Of a stretch of DNA of 64,000 nt, positions 23,510 through 34,182 are shown piece after piece. Each line of letters opens with the position of its first letter. Position 1 is the stretch's first letter. The translations under genes were made by a program, and so were the position numbers. Below the pieces are notes generated by a model. It saw only the letters and a list, made by a program, of their open reading frames with translations, was not told where the DNA came from and made no database searches. The DNA lies in assembly GCA_947396885.1 (NCBI GenBank), contig OX377205.1, forward strand, positions 68,296,969-68,360,968. The letters run 5' to 3'. Source of the DNA: Heligmosomoides polygyrus polygyrus (taxonomy: Eukaryota > Nematoda > Chromadorea > Rhabditida > Heligmosomidae).

Positions 23510-23809
23510 ATGAAGCACCGATGGGCCGGTCATACCATGCGAAGCACGGACGACTGCTGGACAAGAAGAACAGCGGAGTGGATTCCAAGAGGGCGCAACC
23601 GTCCATGAGGAAGACCTCCAACGAGATGGTCAGATGTGTTCGTCGGAATCATCGAAAGGCAGCATTCGTTGCCAAATTCTAATTCAGAGTCGGCTGACGG
23701 TCGTGGTCGTCGTTCAAATCGAGATATACGAACATCATGGATGACGATTACGAGAGAAAGAAACGAATGCGATTGCGTTGGGGCTCGCACGACCAGTGAA
23801 GACGTTTAA
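23510..23809 (+). pseudogene. 3' end of an RTE-like LINE ORF (frameshifted remnant)
   Basis: The conserved C-terminal tail of RTE-type LINE proteins is visible: KHRWAGHTMRSTDDCWTRR, EWIPRGRNRP, then after a one-base frame change [11 protein letters not shown], and finally RTSWMTITRERNECD before TAA at 23807. The order matches the tail of the LINE at 24.9-27.7 kb, but the sequence is clearly a different family. Everything upstream (endonuclease and reverse transcriptase) is missing, as in a typical 5'-truncated LINE insertion. Confidence 0.7.
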
Positions 23810-24236
23810 GTATCTAAGTATATTAGGTAGTTGGAATGTTTCTCAAAATAAACGCTCAGCAAAATTGTGCGGTGTTTGAATATAGATTCTTCGTGATGCG
23901 TGATATAGAACTTCACTATAGCCGAGGAAGACAAGAATTCAATTAACCAGCCATTTTTGTGGGGCATCCCAGACCTTTTTTGTTGATAAAGAAGCAGTGA
24001 CTAGGTAGGTCTTTAGCATTTGCATATTCACAGGTGGATAACAGAGTTAGACAAAAAGGTGATCAAGACGTCAATTTGCATTGAGGGATTTGTAGAGAAC
24101 AATAATTTAAAAACGATACAATTAATTGGAAGGAAAAATGATGTCTGGACAAAAAGTTGATTATATAGAATGTTGACACTTACTTAGGATTTCGGATTAA
24201 GGATTTTCTTGCGAGGAAGTTTGTGAGTTTCACCTG

Positions 24237-24310
24237 TATCACCTGTCGTCCCGTTGATCATCGACTTGCTCAAGCGGGCGCCAGCAGCGTCTCCATTCGT
24301 CCCTGTCGCG
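24237..24310 (-). mobile_element. Inverted 3' tail of an RTE LINE
   Basis: Read on the minus strand, this encodes RDRDEWRR-CWRPLEQVDDQRDD and a short GATACAGGT repeat tail. The same tail occurs at the 3' ends of the RTE fragments at 35665 and 53105 (the ACTCGATGATCA-like segment). It lies directly upstream of the tRNA-Val-like sequence and the + strand LINE, in opposite orientation, and is exactly the part that the + strand LINE lacks at its own 3' end. Confidence 0.7.
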
Positions 24311-24320
24311 TAGTGGTTAT

Positions 24321-24393
24321 GATCTCGTTGTGTAGTGGTTATCACATCTGTCTGACACACAGAAGGCCGGCGGTTCGAGTCCGCCCGAGATCA
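24321..24393 (+). tRNA. tRNA-Val-like sequence, anticodon GAC, with CCACCA following
   Basis: A perfect cloverleaf can be drawn by hand: a 7-bp acceptor (GATCTCG / CGAGATC), D arm around AGTGGTTA, a 5-bp anticodon stem (TCTGT / ACAGA) with loop CTGACAC, a 5-bp variable loop, a 5-bp T stem (GGCGG / CCGCC) with loop TTCGAGT, and discriminator A at 24393, 73 nt in all. The anticodon GAC specifies valine. Eukaryotes normally use AAC (read as inosine) for this box, and their tRNA genes do not encode CCA, yet CCACCA follows at 24394-24399. It probably arose by reverse transcription of a mature tRNA, or serves as the head of the adjacent LINE, rather than being a standard tRNA gene. Confidence 0.75.
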
Positions 24394-24899
24394 CCACCAC
24401 GGATCTCCCTCGATAGAGAGCCTTCGGGCTCTCTTGTTAAGAGGGATCTCGGGCCGCTTGTCGCAGGGCCACGTGGCGCGTCCCCGGGTGGTGGATAGGG
24501 GAATTAAACGCGAGCCAAATGCGACCGTGTACTGCCCAGAGACGCAGGTGGGATGCAGGGGATGGACTCCTTGCTCCTGCTGTGTCGGGTCGATGCGTTC
24601 CTTGTGCGTGGGAGCGGCATGTTCGTGCACAGTGTGCGTGGATGTGTCCGTGACTGTGCGGATTGTAACTGTGTCGGCTCGGCCAAAAGCTTGCACTCGG
24701 TAGACTGGGAGTACATGTAAGGCGATTCGAGGCCGCCTTAAGTCTCGCCCCGTCCCTTCGGGCAGTCTGGCTGGCTACCCGGAGTACCCCGCCCGCACGA
24801 CAGAGCCTGACTAGCTACCCGTGCTGTATTCCAGTCAAACACAGCAGCACTAAAGGGCCTCATTCCCCTGACCCCGAAAGAGCCCCCATTTCTGCAGCG
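24394..24899 (+). promoter_or_regulatory. Structured 5' leader of the RTE LINE
   Basis: Between the tRNA-like unit and the ORF start lies a GC-rich leader. It contains a perfect 7-bp stem with a TTCG loop (GAGAGCC/GGCTCTC, 24416-24433) nested in a longer GATCTCCCTC / GAGGGATC pairing. CCACCAC (24394-24400) can pair with GTGGTGG (about 24488-24494), closing a large multi-stem domain. Some LINEs carry self-cleaving ribozymes here; I do not see the hammerhead core, so any ribozyme role is speculative. There is no ORF of note. Confidence 0.45.
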
Positions 24900-27695
24900 A
24901 TGGGAAGGACGAGTACGGAGAGGCTGCTAAAATCTCAGGGCCTAACCAGGCTGCGCAAACTGAGAAGGACTAGGATGACGATCTGTACTTACAACGCCCG
25001 CACGCTTGCGTCGGAAGCATCCGTCGAGGACCTGATGATGCAAGCCAGGAAGATCAAGTACGACGTCATCGGACTGACCGAGACGAGAAGACACCACCCC
25101 CTACACGCCGCCTACGACTCCGGAGAAGAACTGTTCCTCGGAACATGCGACAGCAGGGGAGTAGGCGGCGTTGGTGTCCTCGTCAACACGCAATTGGCCA
25201 TGAACATCGATTCGTACGAGTCTCTGACTAGCCGAATCGGACGTCTGCGACTGAAGCGATGTGGCTCCGTGCCAGCCTTGACTGTGTTCGTCGCGTATGC
25301 CCCAACATCCGACTACGACGACGAAGACGTCGAGGCCTTCTACGTGGAGCTGGAGAAGTTCTATAAGGAAGATCACACATCTACAAGGTGATCGTCGGCG
25401 ACTTCAACGCCAAGATCGGTCCGCGAAGGTCGCCGGAAGAATTCACATCGGAACCCACGGTTTGGAGTGGAACGAGCAAGGTGAAAGGCTGTCTGAGTTT
25501 ATCATGTCGACCAAGACCATCCATGGAAACTCGCAGTTCCAGAAGCCTCCCTCCCTACGATGGACCTGGGAATCCCCCGGTGGCCAGTTCCACAACGAGA
25601 TCGACCACATCATCTCCAATCGCAAGTATTGCCTGACCGATGTCTCCGTTGTCCCCAAGTTCTACACGGGATCGGACCACCGCCTCCTTCGCGCGAGGTT
25701 CCGCTTTTCGCGTCAAGGAGAGAAGGCCGCGAAGTTCAAGAAGAGGAATCCCAGAACGACCATCAACTGGGATCTCTACACCTCTCTTGTCGGCCTTTGG
25801 GAAGATGCCGTCATGGACAACGTCGACGAGGAATACGATCGCTTCGTGCACCATCTCCACGATAGTGCTAAGGGAGCCGAGAGCTTGAAGACCACCAAGA
25901 GACGCCTGTCTCCGGAAACTCTTGAGCTGATACGCCAGCGTGGAGCAGCACGAGCGTCAGGCAACTACCAACTGACGTCCGAGCTTGCAAAGCTATGCAG
26001 AGCGGCGATAAAGGAAGATCTGAAGGAGAGAAGGGCGGAAGTGTTGGCTGAAGCAGCAGAGGCAGGGCTGAGCATCCGCAATGCCCGCCGGAACTTCGCC
26101 AACTTCAAGACCAAGATGACCGGTCTCCGACGTCCTGACGGAACCATCACCTCTTCCAGAAGGACCATGGAGAAAGTCATCCACGACTTCTACTCCGATC
26201 TCTTCGATAGCCACGTCCACCTGCCCCCATGCCATCTTCCGCAGGATGGATACGTCGTCCTCTCTGTTCTCCCTTCCGAAATCCGACACGCCATCTCGTC
26301 GGTGAAGAAACGTACAGCACCCGGTCCTGACAGGATCAGAGCTGAACACCTGAAGAACCTCCCGCCAGCGCTCATCAACACCTTAGCGCGGCTCTTCACA
26401 CGCTACCTGTCCGAATGCAAGGTTTCATCTCAGTGGAAGACCAGCAAGACCGTTTTGCTGTACAAGAAGGGAGACGTGCACGACGTTGGCAACTATCGCC
26501 CGATCTGCCTGTTGTCCGTAGTCTACAAGCTGTTCACTCGAGTCATCCTGAATAGGATTAGTAGAACGCTGGACGAAGGACAGCCATGCGAACAAGCAGG
26601 ATTTCGGAGAGGATTCAGCACGATCGACCACATACACACCATTACGAAGCTCATCGAAGTGTCGCGGGAGTACAAGCTGCCGCTGTGCCTTACGTTCATC
26701 GACCTGAAGAAGGCATTCGACTGCGTCGAGACTGAAGCGGTCATGGAAGCCCTGCTCACCCAGGGCGTTCCTACTCAGTACATCAGAGTCCTTCGAGAGC
26801 TGTACAGTGGATTCACGACCAAGATCTCACCATTCTACAACGACGTCGTCATTGACGTGAAGAGAGGGGTTCGACAAGGGGATACCATATCCCCGAAGCT
26901 CTTCAGCGCCACCCTCGAAAACGTCATGCGCGAACTAGAATGGGAAGACATGGGAGTGAAGGTCGACGGCCGGCAACTGCAGCATCTTCGCTTCGCTGAC
27001 GACATCGTGCTCATAACACCGAGCATCAGTCAGGCGGAACGAATGCTGGCCGACTTCGATCGTGTATGTGGAAGCGTTGGACTGCAGCTGAATCTTACGA
27101 AGACGATGTTCATGAAGAACGGGTGGGTTTCTGATGCCCCATTCTCGCTCAACGGAACGAACATCTCCGAATGCTCCAGCTATGTGTATCTGGGTCGCGA
27201 AGTCAACATGGCCAACCACCTAGCACCAGAGCTGAGCAGGAGGAAACGAGCGGCTTGGGGAGCTTTCAAGAGCGTCGAAGAAGTCGCGAAGAAGACGAAG
27301 AACGTCCGACTCCGTGCCCACCTATTCGACTCCACTGTTCTTCCTGCCCTAACATACGCCTCAGAGACCTGGGCTATACGAAAGCAGGATGAACACGCGA
27401 TCAGCGTCGCGCAGCGTGGAATCGAGAGGACGATGCTCGGAGTGACACGACTCACGCAAGTGAGAGAAGGCCTCCGGAGTTCCGAGCTTCGCCGACGTTC
27501 GAAGATCAGAGACGCTGTCGCATGGGCCAAGTCGTCGAAAATTAGGTGGTCCGGCCACGTAATGAAGACACTAAAGACACCCGCTGGACGAGAGTCGTCA
27601 CAGATTGGATTCCGCGGGATGTCAAAAGAACACCAGGACGCCCACCAACGCGTTGGTCGGACTTCTTCGTGAAAGCCCTGAACGACCGATATGAC
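24900..27695 (+). pseudogene. RTE LINE endonuclease/reverse transcriptase, three frameshifts
   Basis: The protein would nick target DNA and copy the element's RNA in place. The APE-type endonuclease is visible as [17 protein letters not shown] (catalytic Glu), VFVAYAPTS, VIVGDFNAKIG (Asp/Asn) and GSDHRLL (His). The reverse transcriptase follows, with LLYKKGD...NYRPICLLS, FIDLKKAFD (motif A Asp), RQGDTISPKLF (motif B) and LRFADDIVLI (motif C, both Asp present), then the C-terminal SKIRWSGHV / [11 protein letters not shown] region. The reading frame changes near 25380, near 25438 (both inside the endonuclease) and near 27570 (C-terminal tail), while the RT segment is one open frame from about 25440 to 27565. 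The ATG at 24900 begins the first segment. Confidence 0.85.
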
Positions 27696-27714
27696 GCTCT
27701 TCGTGTCCCTCGAG

Positions 27715-30178
27715 TTGTGAGTTTAAGTTTGTGCAATATTGTGGGTGAAGCAATATTTTCATTCTCTCCTGCTCTATGCTTGTGCCCAACAATCGTGCCT
27801 GCTTCGGTATGATTTCTTAAATTCTACAGTTCATTTTCCGATTTCATTTTTGCGTGCACATAAGCGACACTTAAGGAGCCGCCATCAGCCATTGTATCCT
27901 TATATCGCCCTAGTTAATAAGTTGGTGTCTAGGAGGAACGGGAGAATCGGAGTTGAGGCTGGGCTACTTCAGATTATTGTGCAGGGTAGCATGGCGCATT
28001 ATCGACTGTCAAGCGTAGTTTTTGGAGTGGAGTTGTGTTTCTGTTTTGCTGCCCGTTGTCTCGCCGTGGGCACTGTCCTTCTATAGCGGTCATCAGAGAA
28101 GTTGCTACGCTGATGAATCCCCAAATTGCGAAAGCTGAGCTAGAGTCCGTTTCATTCCAAGAACATTCTTAGTCGCCTAGCAGCAGTAGTCCAATTAACG
28201 CGGTTTGTCTCGCAGTAATATTATAGCCAGCCCAACTCTCCACCCTCCAGGTGGCAAACGCTCAGTTGCGCCGGTTATTCTTGCACTCAGCATCTCCTTA
28301 GGACTAGAATAGCATCTCGTGCAATTTCTTCAGTTTTGTAAGGATGGGTCGAAAGTGATGGATCTGACCTGATTGGACATTGAAAGGGGAGAACCGGGAA
28401 GATGCAGAACTGCATTGCCTTGCTGAAATGAGTATGATAACAAGCCCTCGAGCGCCGCCAGTATGCTGTTTTTATTACGTTCGGTAGTTGGACATGCCAC
28501 TCACCTTTATTTCATTATGTCTGGACTACATCGTCATTTTTCGATGAAGACGTCCATCTAAGAAGGAGCGTTTTCTCGCGTGATGGGAAATGAAAGAATT
28601 ATAAATGTATTGGACTGATCTGCATCACCTTTCAGAGGGCAAGGGTGATGAAAGAGAATGTATTTTAGACTGGTTTACACAGTCTATTTTAATTGAAGCT
28701 GAAGTAAAGCTAAAGCTAAAATAAAACTACTCTTAATAATTCGATTGCAGCTCAAAAACTGCAATTCCAGCGATTAGCAGTCTTATATAGTGGACTAGCT
28801 ACTCAGACAAAATTGTCCTTATGTGGGGTGGCGCCGTTTATTGAGCTGCCACCGAATCTATATTTGTGCATGCACTGATGGGTCATCAACGCAAAGCAAT
28901 GGGGTTTTAGAGCACTTTCGATGCTCCATAAAAGGCGAGCAGAAATACAATGCCCGCACCAAGAATTGCAGAAAAAAGAGCCGCCCGTGTCCAGCTCCGA
29001 GACTTCTCACGGATTTCTTCCCTCTTGTTTTACATTTGGGATTCGCTTGTCTGCATCTATTTCTGAGATTTGGGAAGAGCATTTTAAGCCTTTCAACTTT
29101 TGGATATCTAATGGGAAGAACTCGAGACGTGAAGGAAAGCATGATGTTGATCTTGGGGCACCAACTAGTTTCATGTTTGTTTTAGAATTTACCACCTTGG
29201 TTGGTTCTCCAGTTGAACACACGCACATTATCTCTCGTCTAGAGTTTACATGTATAGGATAAAAGCATTTTTGCATGTCGAATCTAACACCTATTTCAAA
29301 GAGCCTTCCTTTTCTTCATTTATCGCTTCATGTCTTCAGCTACCTCAGGTTGACAGCCGAACAAAGATCTGCTGGTGATGACAGCTCACCGATGCGTCTA
29401 CTACGTGCACTGCGAATATTTTACTGCTTATTTCCACATTGTCGCACGTACGAATTGCCGCCTTCGCTGGAACTGGACGCATGCGACCCTCTTTCTTGCC
29501 GGCAGCAGAGTCTTGCGGGTGCCGCGGACTCGCCATGACAACGGCGGGTGGCGGTTACTGTACGCAATACTGCGTACTTTCGCCGGCAGTTGCGACCTCT
29601 GGGAGTGTCAAAGATATAGTATGCAAAACGCTTTTTCTTTTGTGAAGAAGCGTTCTCTAAGCCAAGTTAGGAGTTCTTGAATCTAAGCCCCGAAATCTAA
29701 TAGAACAGTTCTTATAACTCAACAGTTCTGTGCCATTTTGCGCTTGCTCTCACTTCTACCTCCACTAAAAGTTCCTCGCTTGACAAGCAGCTCGAAGATA
29801 ATGTGGTAGCCTTTGTGATGACAGCATTCCCTCCGATGCCTTGTTGAGTCCGGGAGATCTGTCCGATGCAGTTATAGCTCATGCTAAAAGAACGGTCTGC
29901 TTTGTTGTTGCATTTCTGTGCAAAGGTTTTCCTTAAACCTCAGACGATTAACTTGTGACTGGAAGGCCACGGAGATTTCCAGTGCAATTAAGGTTACCTA
30001 ATATCTTGTTAAGGTTTTTTTGCGCTACGTTTTGAGGGCAGGCTTCCATGCGCCTCCGTTTTTCGACACTAACGGTGATTATATTGTAGGTTGTCAAGCT
30101 CCTTTATGGACAGAAATTATGCACCGATCCACTTTATCCCTAGCATGTAGATTCGTTTAAAAAAGTGTTTCCAAATAG
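27715..30178. other. No recognisable gene
   Basis: Short ORFs only, including an overlapping set at 28820-29260 on both strands without recognisable motifs. Confidence 0.5.
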
Positions 30179-30204
30179 ATGAACCATAATCGACACCCAT
30201 CCAT

Positions 30205-30440
30205 CACGCCTCCCGGCGGGTCTCACCCGCAGCTCCTGGCACTGCGGGTGAGAACCGCCGTGAACTACGGCAGCCCTCGGGGACCTTTGTGTGCGGCGGC
30301 TCTGCGACAACTCGTCCGCGCCGCGGCTTACACCACAGTGGCAGCGTGGGTCCCACTGCGGCGGGAGCGATATGGACGAGTTCTCGTGGTGCTGCCGCGA
30401 GACTCTGTAGAGGCCCTTACGTTGCGGCGCTGCATGTATG
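30205..30440. repeat. GC-rich segment with strong local hairpins
   Basis: CGGCGGGTCTCACCCGCAG (about 30215-30233) pairs with CTGCGGGTGAGAACCGCCG (about 30242-30260) with one mismatch. A further GCAGTGGG-type stem (GCAGCGTGGGTCCCACTGC) lies at about 30342-30360. A 106-codon + ORF spans the area, but the composition alone explains it. Its origin is unknown; the GC-rich foldback habit recalls the MITEs near 4 kb, though no termini match. Confidence 0.4.
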
Positions 30441-30586
30441 TGCCTGGCGTCTCGACGATAGGCCTTGATGCTCTCCTCTACAATAGAACTAGCCCTTGAG
30501 CTATTTCTTCTCCTTTAGATTTATGTTCAAGCACAAACATTATTTCACCACATTTTCATGGATCTATTAAATCAATTAAGAATGAC

Positions 30587-31013
30587 GATAAAGGACTGGG
30601 TTACTCCAATCCTTTTGGAATGCGCCAGCGCATTCTACTTCTACAGGATGTCTCGGAGGCAATATGAACGCGTATTTGGCCATACAATGACCTGCGGCGG
30701 CCAGTCGATGAACAATAAATTAGAAGAGATTATTATACACAGAGTGAGATGCAGGACTAAAAATAAGAAATATCCTGTTTCACCTCTTAGCCCTAAACAG
30801 GATATTGAAAACAAAGGCCGGCTACCATTACTCCCAGAGGATCATCAGTAGGGCGGGGAGTGGCAGCGTATCAGCAAGAATGTGGAGCACTATTCATAAC
30901 CAAACGAGATCAAAATATTTGCGGGGAAGTCAGCGCTTTATCCTTCCCAATCACGTCTGGTACCAATTCACCGACCCCGGAGGGATGGAAGACTTGGTTG
31001 GGCTGGGCAGGAA
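30587..31013 (-). mobile_element. SINE copy (-) interrupted by about 215 bp
   Basis: The 3' half (30587 to about 30713, beginning GATAAAGGACTGGG on the + strand) and the central part (about 30929-31013, GTCAGCGCTTTATCCTTCCC onwards) match the SINE at 4859 in reverse orientation. The tRNA-like head is missing or unrecognisable beyond 31013. Roughly 215 bp of unrelated sequence lies between the two parts, precisely where the other copies are continuous. The insert does not begin TG or end CA. Confidence 0.65.
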
Positions 31014-33870
31014 ATATGACAGATTTCAGTGTCAGGAAGAGGTTCAAAGCCTAGGTGATTTTTGTATGCTGCTCAAGTCTCTAGAGTCTTCAAGAATGCA
31101 CCTGGGTTTGGCTCATAGCGGTTTATCGGAGTTCTGTTCGGCACATGCAGGTCCGACGACTCACTAGCAGAATCATGATACCTTTCAGTAAAGTTGAAGA
31201 GGATTTTCCACTTATTTATTTATTTATTTATTGCTGAAACACCATAAGGGAAAAGGCGTGTCCCTTATGTCAGCGATCGTCTGTGCATCGTGAAGTTGCT
31301 TCAGTTGCCTAGTTTCCATTGAGGTCTCCCGGAATCCAGACTCTCACTGGCTTTCCTCCTGCGGCGTCAGTGAAGTACATTCCGTGAATTGCTCACTTAT
31401 TTTTCCATGATTTGCTCCTCTCCTCAGCTCCTTGAAAGTCAATGTAGTTCGGCACTCCGGCGATCCTACATCTTGCATTGGTCGGGATACTTCGGGCGTC
31501 GTTCTCTTGATCGTTCGTTCGAGACCTTCCTCACCGCATTTGCAACGCTCTCGAAAGCTGCTGAGCTTTAGCTGCTTCCGCTGAGCTTTAATGGGACATC
31601 AAACATCAGGGACTCTTTCTTCACGATCAAAATCTGAAGTCTCATATTTAGCAAGGTTCCAGGTTCTCTCTTCTATAATCTCAGCATAGTTAACTGACCT
31701 TCAACAAATCCTTTCTGTGCTTTTCCATTCTGAACTTGACGTTTAGGTACGATCAACATCTTCGGAGGCCCTTTGCAAACTCAGGCCATCAATAGAAGTC
31801 CACTTTAGAAGCCTCGATTGGCACATCAAGAACTGGTACAAGATTAACTCATATCGGTTTTAATTTTAAAGTTTTTGAATGAAAAGAAATCTGTTGTGAT
31901 TCCATTTGAGGGCATCACGCGTCTACCTGCCAACGTCTTCGGACACGCGTTTTTTGCTTAGTCCAATCTGGATAAAGCCTTCTTTCATGGAAGACGCGAA
32001 AGAACTTAACAGTGAAGTGGTAGTCTTTATTCTTTGCGGTATACGGCATAGGTGGGGGAAAATGCTGTCTTTAAATTCCTCTCTGGTGGAAATTGTTCAA
32101 TCTATGTACAATTGAATAACACGAGGTGTCGCCGTTGCGTTTTGAGGGTATCTACTGATCCCTATATGTGTGAAGGTGGAGTGGATTAGGGCCGATTCTG
32201 GAACGTTTTTCGTCAAAATGTCGACCTGCTTAGCTGCGCTAGCTCATGCGTAGAGGGCACACATATCTGATAGAGAGCTGCAGATCGCATCCTGTTTGGC
32301 TTGTGAACACCAGTGGGTCTTTTCGTATACACACAACTTCCTTTGTACTATGATATTGGGGAGTGAGTTTAAATGCAATCAGAACCAATTGGCATGTTGG
32401 AAGCCCTTGTAGAGGAGGACATTACTGAGTTAGCCATAAGCTGGTGGATAGTATTTTGCACCGAATATTCTTCTATTCACGGCGTATCCCCCATTCACTT
32501 GACTTTTGATAGAGATTGGTTGCTGTGCATACAATAATGTTTGCGAGGAGCTCTAGTGTTCAGCCAAGAAGGATCTGCTTCTTCCAACTTATCGAAAACC
32601 GGTTCTCCTTTCAAGAGCCTTTCTTTTCTATTTGACTAGCCATATAAAACTTTGCCCTCTATAGCTTCGAAATCGGTGGCTGTAGGGTGAAGGTGGCCAC
32701 AGCTTAAAGAAAGTGTCAGGAGGTGACTCGACTTATGTTGAGGATTTGCTAGATTAGTGCAGCGCCAGGTCTAATTTGGGTTTCCAACTTCGATCCTCTT
32801 ACACATTCTGCTTGTCACTGATTCGCTCTGTACTAAAGCATCTCTTTCCAGAGCCACTCTAGCATCATTCAAGAATCTTCCGATAGAGCATTTTTTCTCT
32901 ACCTATAACCTATTGCGAAGCATAGCATTAGGTGCAGAACGTTGTCATGGTTGAGATTTGGATGGTTTTCCATTACTTTTATCGCCGCGTATTCCGCTCG
33001 ACACCATGTACTCGTCGTCAAATTCTGCGTCTCATTTGTTTCGCCACAACCTAATGCACGCAAGCTTAGCGACGTCCGAGATTCTCGGTTTTCAAGGCTT
33101 TCAGTTTCTGCTTCGGTCACGACACATCATTCTGATCCACGTCATTTGCCGTTGTCGTCACCGGCATTAACAGCCGTGTTTTCCGCTCGAGAACATGCGG
33201 GACTGACGCCGAACATGGGGCCATAAGGCCATGCAATTTTTATTTCCACATTTAAAAATCCAGCGCCAGAGCTGTCGGGCGCCGCCAACCAACCATCCGT
33301 AAAACGTTCGGTTGGCTGCACTAACGCAGCCGGAAAAGCACGTTTGGAAAAATTAACTTCCAATGGCTTTCACGCGAGTCACTGGCACATTTCGCTGGCT
33401 CACCTCAGGTATTGAGCTCCCGATAGTTGTTGTTCGCCAAGAGGCTCCGTTGAAGTTATGGGCACGCAGAGACTGCAGCGGCGGCACTGTAACCTCGAAT
33501 TAAAGCGTGCTTGAATGGGGTTTCAAGGTTGGAACCTTACGGAGCGTAGAAAGGCTCCGACACGAAATTGCTTCGCGAAGATTTTTGGTGCCTTGCTGGT
33601 TCTTGACGCATAGCGCTAGTCGTATTAAGTAGAATAAATTCATGAGATTGAGTGCAGCAAATGGTAGAGCAATGAATCGTCTGTAAGCAGCCTTCTAATA
33701 GACAAATCCATTTCGTTATAACTCGCTTGGCCGAAGATAAACCGCGGCATCCATCTTAACAAGAACTACGCCAAGATTTACTGAGAGTTGCACCTGGAAT
33801 CGAGCCCGTCACACCTCCTATTAAGGAGAAAGGGGCAAAGACTGGCTTTAATTTTCGTATTGGAATAAGC
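31014..33870. other. No recognisable gene; short TTTA microsatellite
   Basis: A TTTA run occurs at about 31212-31235. ORFs at 32899-33226 overlap on both strands without recognisable family features. Confidence 0.5.
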
Positions 33871-33874
33871 ATTG

Positions 33875-34182
33875 GGGCACGTGTAGCGCAGTCGGAGGAG
33901 GTGCCAGCTGTCGCGTGCACCTAATACCATGCTCTTGGTTCGGATTTTCCTCCAAGGCCAACCAAGCCGTCCATCCCTCCGGGGTCGGTGAATTGGTACC
34001 GGACTTGTTCGGGAAAGGGTAAAGCGCCGACTTGTTCATCGACTGGCCACCAAAATTCATTGTATAGCCAAGTACGTATTCAAATCGCCTCCACGACGAT
34101 ATCTCGTAGAGGTAGAATGCATGGCGCATTTCTAAAAGGAATAAGTAACACCCTTTTTTCTTCATCCTTTATCCTTTATTGG
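33875..34182 (+). mobile_element. tRNA-derived SINE, near full length
   Basis: Same structure as the copy at 4859: head GTGTAGCGCAGTCGGAGGAG, B-box region GGTTCGGATTTTC, body with CCTCCGGGGTCGGTGAATTG, and a CCTTTATC tail. Divergence from the first copy is modest and spread evenly. Confidence 0.75.

Larger units (their letters stand above)
24321..27714 (+). mobile_element. RTE-type non-LTR retrotransposon, near full length, 3'-truncated
   Basis: The element comprises the tRNA-like head, leader, and an endonuclease plus reverse-transcriptase ORF. It ends abruptly at about 27714 after the codons for LRVPR. The related fragments at 35.7 kb and 53.2 kb continue past this point for a further 100-150 bp to the real 3' end, so this copy has lost its 3' terminus and tail. 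No target-site duplication was found. Together with the frameshifts this makes the copy inactive. Confidence 0.8.
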
